Shown: positions 30,516 through 35,941 of the stretch, piece by piece
Position numbering within the stretch: position 1 is the stretch's first letter
Layout of the letters: the number at the start of each line of letters is the position of its first letter
DNA from: an uncultured Clostridia bacterium
GTDB lineage: Bacteria > Bacillota > Clostridia > Oscillospirales > Oscillospiraceae
NCBI GenBank assembly: GCA_946186375.1
Contig: CAMHMZ010000026.1
Coordinates: 1 to 35,941 of the forward strand
Direction: 5' to 3'
DNA length: 35,941 nucleotides
Program-made: the position numbers and the translations under genes
The notes under the pieces: model-generated
Told to the model about the DNA's origin: nothing
Database searches by the model: none
The model's input: only the letters and a program-made list of their open reading frames with translations

Positions 30516-31275
30516 GATGCTCGCCTCCATTCATGAACTCCTTCACAAAGGCCCTGTAATCTATGCAGGCTCCGCACCTGGGGCTGGAGTTGATCAGCGG
30601 CGTCTGCAGGAAGGTCATCTCGTCGACCATCGTGCTCCGGCGCACGGCGTGGAACACACGCAGGCCGCTGTTCTGCAGCATCTGCGCCGCTTCCGTCATC
30701 TGCTCCGACTTGTAGCACATCGTCGGCAGGATCCCGGCCACTGTGAGCGCCGGGTTGACCTTCTGCATGTTTCTGATCTGGCACATCAGGTTGGCCATGC
30801 CGCGGATCCCGAAGGCGTCCAGCTTCATGGGGATGATCACCCGATCGGCGGCGATCAGAGCCGCCACCGCTGCCGCGCTGAATGCCGGCGGGCAGTCGAT
30901 CAGCATGTAGTCATAGCGCTCGTCGTACTGTCTGCGCAGCTCGGTGAGAGCCATGACGTCCGCGCCGTTGCCTCCGGCCTTGTTGACGTCCAGCGCCATC
31001 AGGTCGTCGGTGGCCGGCAGGATGTCCACGCAGGGGATGCCCGTCTGCCGGATGACCGCCTGCTTCCCGGTCAGCAGGTCATAAAGCCCGCCGTCCGTTC
31101 CGCGCTGCGCTTCCGGCTGCTCCGCGGTCATAAACTCGGTCAGGTTGCACTGGCTGTCCGCGTCCACCAGCAGGACGCGCTGGGAGTGATACCGATACAG
31201 GATCGCCGCCATGTTGATGGCGGTGACCGTCTTGGCGGTACCTCCCTTGAGGTTCATAATGGCTGTTACGTTCAT
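30505..31275 (-). CDS. parA: ParA/Soj-type partition ATPase
   Basis: The product is 256 residues. It has the deviant Walker A NLKGGTAKTVTAIN (Lys10 and Lys15), Walker A' LLVDADSQCN and Walker B YMLIDCPPAFSAAA. There is no N-terminal HTH, so it is of the small (chromosome/type Ib-like) form and probably does not bind its operator as type Ia ParA do. It should move ParB-bound DNA and act in stable inheritance of an extrachromosomal form. GGAGG lies upstream of the ATG at 31275. It precedes parB in one operon. Confidence 0.93.
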   Translation of the reverse strand: MNVTAIMNLKGGTAKTVTAINMAAILYRYHSQRVLLVDADSQCNLTEFMTAEQPEAQRGTDGGLYDLLTGKQAVIRQTGIPCVDILPATDDLMALDVNKAGGNGADVMALTELRRQYDERYDYMLIDCPPAFSAAAVAALIAADRVIIPMKLDAFGIRGMANLMCQIRNMQKVNPALTVAGILPTMCYKSEQMTEAAQMLQNSGLRVFHAVRRSTMVDEMTFLQTPLINSSPRCGACIDYRAFVKEFMNGGEHHGV

Positions 31276-31300
31276 GTGCTTGTGATTCCTCCTGTTTTCT

Positions 31301-31591
31301 TCAGTTTTTTACTAAGGCTTTCGGTCCATGGTACCGTCCATGGTACCCGTGCTTTGTGATCAGCTCTGGCAGCGCCTGCACCGGCAGCGGGAAGCATTCG
31401 TACTGTGTCCCTGCCCTCGGCAGGCTGTACCGCACCCGGAACCATCCGTGTTGCTGATTGACGTACACGACCGAGCCGGTCACCCGGCGCACGCTTTCGC
31501 CGAACTTCGCCTTCATAACCACGCCCGATTCCGTACAGACCAGGCAGCTCGGCGTGAAGGTGTAGCTGTCTCCGATTTCCGTCTTTTTCAC
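31301..31591 (-). CDS. small phage protein of the replication module
   Basis: The product is 96 residues: EIGDSYTFTPSCLVC near the start, then RRVTGSVVYVNQQHGWFRVR, a pattern I know from small phage proteins near replication genes (T-G-x-V-x-Y-I/V-N....F.V). It is likely beta-rich. The only usual start is a GTG at 31591, immediately after AAGGAG, an unusually short spacing. It ends 25 bases before parA, and its last codons carry a 12-bp tandem repeat. Confidence 0.7.
   Translation of the reverse strand: MKKTEIGDSYTFTPSCLVCTESGVVMKAKFGESVRRVTGSVVYVNQQHGWFRVRYSLPRAGTQYECFPLPVQALPELITKHGYHGRYHGPKALVKN
31324..31347. repeat. 12-bp tandem repeat upstream of parA
   Basis: GTCCATGGTACC occurs twice in tandem (31324-31335, 31336-31347). 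Each unit holds two 6-bp palindromes. It encodes YHG(R/P) twice at the end of the upstream gene, about 50 bases before the parA start. An operator for the par operon is possible but unproven. Confidence 0.5.
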
Positions 31592-31596
31592 CTCCT

Positions 31597-33006
31597 TCAG
31601 AATGGGATCTCTTCATCGTCCGGCAGCTCCTCGAACTGGGCCTGATGATATTCCGGATCCCGCTGCTCCTGCGGCCGGGAGGACCGTTTTCGGTTCTCCC
31701 GCAGCTTCGACATGCCCTCGTTGTATTCCTGGCGCTTCAGGTGCTCCGGCTTCTCGCAGGGCGTGAACCGCATGAGGCGCGGCTCAAACTTCATCCAGAA
31801 CTTTCCAAGGCTGCCGTCCTTGTTCTTCACGACGCGCAGCTCTCTCTCGCTTTCATAATCGCCCGGCTTGGTCAGCTCCATCATCAGGACGGCCTCGGCG
31901 TCGTTGGCGAGCTGCTTGCTCTCACGGAGATCCTCCTTTGTGAGGGACCGCCGCTTTCCCTTGCTGTCTCGTTCCGGCTCGGTCACCTGGGAGAGCGCGA
32001 TCACCGTGACGCCCAGCTTCTGCGCCATGCGGTGCAGCTTCATGCTGGTCTCGGTGACCACCTCCCAGCGCGGCCGGCGCGGATCTCCGGGGACCATTTG
32101 GACATAGTCCAGGAAGATCACCTCATACCGGGCGGCCAGGGTGCGCGCCCGGAGGTCGTCCACGCTCCAGCCGCCCTCGTCCTCCAGCGTGAAGGGCAGC
32201 GTCATGGCGATGTCGCCTTCCCGCATCAGCACGGCAAAGTCGATCTGGCTGACGTCCTTGTTCTTTGCCTTAACCAGATCCACTCCGGCGGTATTGGCAA
32301 AAATTCGGATCGCTGCAGGGCGCTTCGGCGTCTCGTAGCTGAAGAAGCCGACGCGCTTGCCGGACCTGGCGATGTTGTAGGCCAGCTGCATGCCGAAGGC
32401 AGTCTTGCCGGTGCTGGATGCCGCGCCGATCACCACAAAGCAGCCCTGCGCGATCTGGACCATCTGATTCAGGGGCTGGATGCCCCAGTTCAGGTAATCC
32501 GGCGGCGTCTCGTCGTTCAGCCATTCGAGGTAGTCCTCCAGCAGGTCTTTGTAGCTCCAGACGCGCTCCTCGCGCTGTTCCGCCAGCAGGCCCTCGGCCT
32601 TTGCCAGCAGCTTCTTGGCTTCTTCCATGCTTTCCAGGTGCATGGCGAGCTGCGTGCCGATGTCCCGGATCTGGCGCAGCCGCGCCTCCTCGGCCACGAT
32701 CTGCGCGTACTCTTTGACGTTTGCCGCCGTGGGTGTCAGCGTCATGGCCGTTGCCATGACCTCTTTGATCGCCCCGTCGCCGATGGTATTGGCGATGATC
32801 AGCGGATCCAGCGTGCGTCCGTCCATCCACAGGTCCCGGGCCGCGCAATAGATGGCCCGGTATTTCTCCTCGCCGAAGTCCTCTGGACGCAGCTCATGGA
32901 AGATGATGCCCGCCACCGGCTCCGGGTCGATCAGCAGCGAGCCGATCACGGCCATCTCGGCGTCAAACCTCCGGCTGCTGCCGGTGAAATCGCTCACGCT
33001 TTCCAT
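31597..33006 (-). CDS. dnaB: replicative DNA helicase (DnaB family)
   Basis: The product is 469 residues. The N-terminal domain reads FDAEMAVIGSLLIDPEPVAG and is followed by a helical linker. The RecA-like C-terminal domain has Walker A GAASSTGKTA (about 194-203), FFSYETPKRP, Walker B YEVIFLDYVQM, then VTVIALSQVTE and LRESKQLANDAEAVLMM: all DnaB motifs. The C-terminal tail is basic then acidic. The ATG at 33006 overlaps the end of the initiator gene; a GTG at 32997 forming a GTGA overlap is an alternative. It should unwind phage DNA at the fork after loading by the initiator. Confidence 0.95.
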   Translation of the reverse strand: MESVSDFTGSSRRFDAEMAVIGSLLIDPEPVAGIIFHELRPEDFGEEKYRAIYCAARDLWMDGRTLDPLIIANTIGDGAIKEVMATAMTLTPTAANVKEYAQIVAEEARLRQIRDIGTQLAMHLESMEEAKKLLAKAEGLLAEQREERVWSYKDLLEDYLEWLNDETPPDYLNWGIQPLNQMVQIAQGCFVVIGAASSTGKTAFGMQLAYNIARSGKRVGFFSYETPKRPAAIRIFANTAGVDLVKAKNKDVSQIDFAVLMREGDIAMTLPFTLEDEGGWSVDDLRARTLAARYEVIFLDYVQMVPGDPRRPRWEVVTETSMKLHRMAQKLGVTVIALSQVTEPERDSKGKRRSLTKEDLRESKQLANDAEAVLMMELTKPGDYESERELRVVKNKDGSLGKFWMKFEPRLMRFTPCEKPEHLKRQEYNEGMSKLRENRKRSSRPQEQRDPEYHQAQFEELPDDEEIPF

Positions 33007-33761
33007 TCCGGCAGATCCTCCTCTTCGGCGGGATTCTCTTCCTCGGGCAGACTTCTGAAGTCATCCTCCCAGCGGCGTTTCCGCAGCCAGCGGCAGGCGT
33101 AGGGGATGCCGATGCCTCGCTGCCATTCGTCGCTCTCCATCTGGCGATCGAGCGCAGCACTCATTGTCTTCATGAGTTCGAGGTCTGGTTTCAGCTTGTC
33201 CCACTCCGCGACCGCGCCGATGCGGTCTTCCCCGCGTGGATATTTCTTCCAGAAGCGTTCAAAGAGATCCGGCTCCCACTCGGGTACCGACTTCACGCGC
33301 CGTCCCCCTCTGGGGGGCTTGGGGGGGATTGGTTTCTTAGTACTTGGTAACTTAGTATTTAGTTGTGTGCGATTTTCCGATATCGGGAAATCCGATGTCG
33401 GTTTTTCGCATGCGGTCCGCGTGCGATTTTCGCATGCGGTGACGGCTTTGGCCGGCCGCGCGCCGTCCGGATCCTCACGGATGATGTAGTCGCTTCCCTG
33501 GAAGGTGCCGCCATGTCCGCGCTTCTGGTTCCCTCGGCTCACGTATCCCGCAGCCTCCAGCTCCTTCATGGCAGACCGGATGGAGCTAAGCCCATCCATG
33601 TGTTTTTTTGCAAGCCACTCCAGCGTGAAGTCCCAGTCATCCGGAAGCCGCAGCATATATACCAGCAGCCCGACGGCCTTCATGCTCAGGCGTTCATCGT
33701 CAAGGGCTCGATTTGACAGTGTCGTGTAGTCGCTGATCTTCTCCACGCGCACAGTCGCCAT
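32994..33761 (-). CDS. phage replication initiator / helicase loader (HTH plus DnaD-like)
   Basis: The product is 255 residues. Residues about 10-95 form a winged HTH: TLSNRALDDERLSMKAVGLL, WLAKKHMDGLSSIRSAMKEL, GYVSRGNQK. A low-complexity linker (95-155) rich in Thr, Asn, Lys and Pro follows. The C-terminal domain reads WEPDLFERFWKKYPRGEDRI and ends acidic, as in phage initiators that work with DnaB. The DNA of the linker carries the origin-like repeats, as lambda O does. GGAGG lies ten bases before the ATG at 33761. An antisense RNA gene lies just upstream. Confidence 0.85.
   Translation of the reverse strand: MATVRVEKISDYTTLSNRALDDERLSMKAVGLLVYMLRLPDDWDFTLEWLAKKHMDGLSSIRSAMKELEAAGYVSRGNQKRGHGGTFQGSDYIIREDPDGARPAKAVTACENRTRTACEKPTSDFPISENRTQLNTKLPSTKKPIPPKPPRGGRRVKSVPEWEPDLFERFWKKYPRGEDRIGAVAEWDKLKPDLELMKTMSAALDRQMESDEWQRGIGIPYACRWLRKRRWEDDFRSLPEEENPAEEEDLPEWKA
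33355..33440. other. candidate replication origin (iteron-like repeats in initiator gene)
   Basis: Repeats here are: TTTTCGCATGCGGT twice (33403-33416, 33427-33440); GTGCGATTTTC twice (33367-33377, 33421-33431); and CCGATATCGG / CCGATGTCGG (33377-33386, 33392-33401), 15 bases apart. To the left, an AT-rich stretch with repeated CTTAGTA lies at about 33330-33365. Repeats plus AT-rich DNA within the initiator gene are the classical phage origin layout. Confidence 0.72.
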
Positions 33762-33888
33762 GATTCGGCCGCCTCCTCTCTTGACAGCTTTTCAGATTCG
33801 TGATAAAATCTGATCGTGCTTGTGATTCCTTTGGAATCACGCCCTGCGGAGCTGGTCCCTTCGCAGGGTTTTTCTTTTTTCCGCTCAT
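33700..33888 (-). CDS. 62-residue ORF leading into the initiator gene (possible leader peptide)
   Basis: The start forms an ATGA overlap with the HTH gene stop and has GGAGG six bases upstream. The frame runs across the antisense RNA gene and ends 62 bases inside the initiator gene. The peptide is basic (MSGKKKNPAKGPAPQGVIPK at the start) with no recognised family. By layout it could be a leader whose translation opens the initiator ribosome-binding site. It may instead be non-functional. Confidence 0.5.
   Translation of the reverse strand: MSGKKKNPAKGPAPQGVIPKESQARSDFITNLKSCQERRRPNHGDCARGEDQRLHDTVKSSP
33781..33809 (+). promoter_or_regulatory. consensus promoter for plus-strand antisense RNA
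   Basis: TTGACA (33781-33786), a 17-base spacer and TAAAAT (33804-33809), with TGA just before the -10 box (extended -10). It is the only strong plus-strand promoter seen in the phage part of the window. Confidence 0.85.
33815..33880 (+). ncRNA. small antisense RNA over the replication initiator leader
   Basis: From the promoter at 33781-33809 a transcript of about 65 bases would start near 33815. It holds a perfect hairpin GTGATTCC-TTT-GGAATCAC (33822-33840) and ends in an intrinsic terminator (33842-33880). It is wholly complementary to the mRNA between the HTH gene and the initiator gene, including most of the first half of the 62-residue ORF. The exact start is estimated. Confidence 0.8.
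33842..33880 (+). terminator. intrinsic terminator of the antisense RNA
   Basis: CCCTGCG (33842-33848) pairs with CGCAGGG (33862-33868), extendable by two pairs, followed by TTTTTCTTTTTT. It is strong in the plus direction only. Confidence 0.88.
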
Positions 33889-34130
33889 TTCGTGCCTCCC
33901 TGGTCCGTCGGCCCGTATAACTCAATGATCTCGCACCGGCAGGCCATGGCCAGCCTCGGCAGCCACTCCGCCGATGGCCAGCACTCTCCGGCTTCCCACA
34001 TGGAGATGCTCTGCCTGGTGGTGCCGACCGCTGCGGCCAGCTCCGTCTGCGTCAGGCCTGCGCTTTTCCTCCGCGGCATGAGGCCGGACAGGTACCGGCC
34101 CGGCCGCGGAGCTTCTTTTGCTTCTGTCAT
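33885..34130 (-). CDS. XRE-family HTH regulator
   Basis: The product is 81 residues with one Cro/C1-type HTH: RKSAGLTQTELAAAVGTTRQ then SISMWEAGECWPSAEWLPRL. It is a small DNA-binding protein, probably a regulator of the early genes. The ATG at 34130 has GAGGAGG eight bases upstream and overlaps the preceding stop as ATGA. Confidence 0.9.
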   Translation of the reverse strand: MTEAKEAPRPGRYLSGLMPRRKSAGLTQTELAAAVGTTRQSISMWEAGECWPSAEWLPRLAMACRCEIIELYGPTDQGGTK

Positions 34131-34372
34131 GCGTAAGTCCTCCTCGGATCCTTCAGGAAGAGCGCCGCTTCGCAGTAGTTGACCACGCCGGCCTTCGGGA
34201 ACTTTACCCGCGTGCCGATCACGATGCACGGCACGCCCAGCGCGCCAGGATCCTTCCGGGCCTGCACCCGGATATCCTGGGGATCGCATCCGAAGTATGG
34301 CGCGAGATCCTCGCAGGTGAGCATCTCCTTGTCGATCCGCTTGATGTCCTCCAGCGTTGCCCGCTTGCTCAT
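34127..34372 (-). CDS. small protein with excisionase/MerR-like DNA-binding look
   Basis: The product is 81 residues: DKEMLTCEDLAPYFGCDPQD, then a segment with GVPCIVIGTRVKFPKAGVVN. The pattern (LT..DLA...G.....I.....), followed by a 'wing' and F-P-K, resembles small winged-HTH proteins such as excisionases, but the match is not decisive. AGGAGG lies five bases before the ATG at 34372. It stands between two XRE regulators. Confidence 0.65.
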   Translation of the reverse strand: MSKRATLEDIKRIDKEMLTCEDLAPYFGCDPQDIRVQARKDPGALGVPCIVIGTRVKFPKAGVVNYCEAALFLKDPRRTYA

Positions 34373-34386
34373 GGCGTCCTCCTTTC

Positions 34387-34854
34387 TCAGTAGATGGTGT
34401 CCGTCGGCAGGCCGGTGCCCTGTGCGTACCGGAGTTGGATGGCGGCCTGCACAATGCCGTCCAGCTCCTCCGTGATCTCGGCGAACTGCTGCGTCTCCTG
34501 TCCCTCGTCCACTTTGCCGTTGCTGCTGATGCGGATCAGGTCCTCCGGCCTGTGGTTTGCCGTGAAGTCCTGGATCCGGTAGATCAGGTTGCACACGGCC
34601 TGCGGCAGCGACATGCGCGTGATCTCCGGGATCAGGTTCCGGCCCATGCTGGATGCCGCCCGCAGGTGCTCCAGCGCCAGCGTCGGCGCGGGGTAGACGT
34701 CGCACATCAGGGCGACCGTCTGATCCGGCGGGATGATTTCGCCGGACTCATAGGCCTGCACCGTGCGCACCGAGCGCCCGAGCAGCTCTGCCGCCTTCTC
34801 CTGGGTGATGCCCGCCGCGGTTCGGTGCCTCGCGTACATGGTTCGGTATTCCAC
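34387..34854 (-). CDS. XRE-family HTH regulator, 155 residues
   Basis: Residues about 3-55 form a Cro/C1-type HTH: YARHRTAAGITQEKAAELLG then RSVRTVQAYESGEIIPPDQT. The remaining 100 residues are helical with no known domain. It could be the phage repressor or an early activator; no divergent partner gene is seen. The GTG at 34854 has AAAGGAGG four bases upstream; an internal ATG lies six codons later. Confidence 0.85.
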   Translation of the reverse strand: MEYRTMYARHRTAAGITQEKAAELLGRSVRTVQAYESGEIIPPDQTVALMCDVYPAPTLALEHLRAASSMGRNLIPEITRMSLPQAVCNLIYRIQDFTANHRPEDLIRISSNGKVDEGQETQQFAEITEELDGIVQAAIQLRYAQGTGLPTDTIY

Positions 34855-35174
34855 GCTGCCTCCTTTCCCGCACCCTGGGTGCGGCTTTTAATACGCCTCC
34901 CGAAGTCCCGCCTCGTGGCTTAAAAGGCGGGGCTTCGTTATAATGGAGGCGTGGCCCGGTATTGCGATACACGCTGCCTGCCGGCCGAGCATGGCCCGTC
35001 TCGCCGGTGGAGGGCCCTTCGCCGGGCCTGGGTCCTTAAAGGTGGGCGGCCCTCCGCAGCAGCTGCGCGAGGTGAACAATGCCGCCTGGCCAGAGCGCGC
35101 GGTTCCCACCGCCGTCCGGTACGTCATCCTTCTCGCCTTGAATATGATTTCCGGATTCTGCGCCGCGCGCCCTG

Positions 35175-35241
35175 TGGTGAGCGATGCCGGACTTGAACCG
35201 GCTGGGCGGGTTGATAACTCCCGCCCTGGACCTCCTCGCTC
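35175..35241 (-). ncRNA. tRNA-like element lacking a D arm
   Basis: On the minus strand: 5' acceptor GAGCGAG; eight bases in place of a D arm; a 7-bp stem GGGCGGG/CCCGCCC with nine-base loop AGTTATCAA; a perfect T arm GCCGG-TTCAAGT-CCGGC; 3' acceptor ATCGCTC; then ACCA. Six of seven acceptor pairs form. The missing D arm and nine-base loop make a decoding tRNA unlikely. Confidence 0.6.
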
Positions 35242-35260
35242 GTATCAAAGTGTCCTGCAG

Positions 35261-35279
35261 CTCCCGCCGGAGGCGGGAG
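35261..35279 (-). other. 8-bp hairpin beside the tRNA-like element
   Basis: CTCCCGCC (35261-35268) and GGCGGGAG (35272-35279) pair around three bases. There is no T run. It lies 20 bases upstream of the tRNA-like element on the same strand. Confidence 0.55.
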
Positions 35280-35334
35280 TTGCAAGGCACCGCAGGTGGT
35301 GCGGGATTTAAGCCTCCCGCGGGGCTGGTTGCGT

Positions 35335-35941
35335 TTACTTGTTGCTCTTTGGATAATGTGCGGCAAGCTTCCGGATGATCTCCCCGCCGTAGGCGTTGCG
35401 CGTCAGGCGGATGAATGATTCCGGCGTCATGCGTCGATCCAGGTTGATCCGGTGGTCTCGCGCAAACTGCCGCCGGCCGGCCTCGCAGGAACCGGTCAGA
35501 TAATGATGCCACACAAAGAATTCTCGGTTTGGATAATATATTCCCGGTTGGAACTGCTGCACAAAGCGGGCGATCCGGTCTTCCTCCGGAAGCTCTTCCA
35601 TCAGTTTCGCCTGCAGTGCTTCCGCTGCCTCATGGATCGTCTCGCCGTGGGCGAAGAAATCGCCGTCATTGAGGATGTAGCACTCTGTCAGGCTGAGGTC
35701 GGAGTTTACCATCGCGCCGCGTGCTACATTCCCATGAATCTGCCGGATGACGGTCTGAACGCCGTCGACCAGGTAGACGGCCTCGCCGTTTATGGATTGT
35801 AAGCCGTAGCCGTAGCCGTAGCCGTAGCCGGAGCCGTAGCCGTAGCCGTAGCCGTAGCCGGAGCCGTCGCCGTAGCCGGAGCCGTCGCCGGAGCCGTCGC
35901 CGGAGCCGGAGCCGTCGCCGTAGCCGGAGCCGGAGCCGTCG
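35335..35941 (-). CDS. Gly-Tyr/Ser/Asp repeat protein, start beyond right edge
   Basis: The frame is open to the window edge, so the N terminus is missing. The visible protein begins with about 46 residues of alternating Gly and Tyr, Ser or Asp, then a globular domain: LQSINGEAVYLVDGVQTVIR, IHGNVARGAMVNSDLSLTEC, FFAHGETIHEAAEALQAKLM, and AAHYPKSNK at the end. I know this layout from Clostridia prophages, where the repeat is variable in length and the function unknown. An internal ATG at 35712 could start a shorter form but cuts the conserved domain. Confidence 0.85.
   Translation of the reverse strand, partial: DGSGSGYGDGSGSGDGSGDGSGYGDGSGYGYGYGYGSGYGYGYGYGLQSINGEAVYLVDGVQTVIRQIHGNVARGAMVNSDLSLTECYILNDGDFFAHGETIHEAAEALQAKLMEELPEEDRIARFVQQFQPGIYYPNREFFVWHHYLTGSCEAGRRQFARDHRINLDRRMTPESFIRLTRNAYGGEIIRKLAAHYPKSNK
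35803..35941. repeat. hexanucleotide repeat array encoding (Gly-X)n
   Basis: About 23 units of GCCGTA, GCCGGA or GCCGTC (plus strand) run to the window edge. The six-base period keeps the reading frame, so changes in copy number alter protein length without frameshift. Confidence 0.92.

Larger units (their letters stand above)
34855..35334. other. 480-base non-coding structured region
   Basis: I see no convincing gene. The stretch is GC-rich and full of hairpins: a 13-bp near-perfect stem at 34901-34937, CGCACCC/GGGTGCG at 34869-34883, an 8-bp stem at 35261-35279 and the tRNA-like element at 35175-35241. TATAAT occurs on the plus strand at 34939-34944 without a good -35 box. It may hold regulatory RNA or operators for the HTH genes. 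Confidence 0.6.

Noticed and set aside
34939..34944. Promoter with TATAAT on the plus strand
   Set aside because: No acceptable -35 box at 16-18 bases, and no gene follows on that strand.
35175..35241. A normal decoding tRNA
   Set aside because: There is no D arm and the anticodon loop has nine bases, so it is listed only as tRNA-like.
34943..35311. Plus-strand ORF of 122 residues in the non-coding region
   Set aside because: It runs through the tRNA-like element and hairpins, and the protein is low in complexity with no known pattern.
35803..35941. CRISPR-like array
   Set aside because: The units are six bases with no spacers and keep an open reading frame; this is a coding microsatellite.

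Overview
The window is most of a temperate siphovirus of a high-GC member of the Clostridia/Firmicutes. It appears to sit as a prophage beside a host tRNA-Val(GAC), whose 3' part opens the window at 1-54. The host guess rests on strong AGGAGG ribosome-binding sites, Gram-positive phage families (XkdX, SPP1-type head closure, cysteine-rich KTR, Fragile-X-F membrane protein) and the absence of a Gram-negative spanin pair. Every convincing protein gene is on the minus strand, so the phage reads right to left. No integrase is seen; it may lie beyond the right edge.

Layout in the direction of transcription (right to left). 35.94-34.9 kb: a Gly-rich repeat protein cut by the window edge, then about 480 bases of non-coding, highly structured DNA with a tRNA-like element. 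34.9-31.3 kb: two HTH proteins and one possible DNA-binding protein, then a replication module. That module has an initiator with origin-like repeats inside it, a plus-strand antisense RNA in front of it, and a DnaB helicase. 31.3-29.2 kb: a ParA/ParB pair. 29.2-26.2 kb: small accessory genes, including a 105-bp duplication that brackets one HTH-like gene. 26.0-25.2 kb: an HUH (rolling-circle type) Rep protein. 25.2-24.9 kb: a near-consensus promoter followed about 200 bases later by a strong terminator, at the entrance to the late genes. 24.9-20.3 kb: HNH nuclease, likely cos region, two P27-like small terminase proteins, a ParB-methyltransferase fusion and the large terminase. 20.3-12.7 kb: a glycosyltransferase, head-tail joining proteins, ClpP-type protease, portal, capsid, connector, tail tube and tail chaperones with a -1 frameshift. 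12.7-4.1 kb: tape measure, tail tip proteins and a long tail fibre. 4.3-2.5 kb: a diversity-generating retroelement (DGR). 2.5-0.26 kb: XkdX, a small membrane protein, endolysin and holin.

How the parts work together. The DGR reverse transcriptase copies a 107-base template (TR, 3928-4034) with errors at adenines and writes it into the last codons of the tail-fibre gene (VR, 4177-4283). All 16 TR/VR differences fall at template adenines. This would let the phage change its receptor-binding surface. The maintenance genes look plasmid-like: ParA/ParB, an initiator with iteron-like repeats, and an antisense RNA over its leader. A 17-bp palindrome, GTGTCC[GA][AG]T[TC]CGGACAC, occurs six times, spaced 4.6-7.0 kb apart and always in the same orientation. 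I see no standard annotation for it. It may be a dispersed partition site, as in the N15 plasmid-prophage, or a stoperator-like repressor site. This set of palindromes and the replication antisense RNA are the least expected features of the window.
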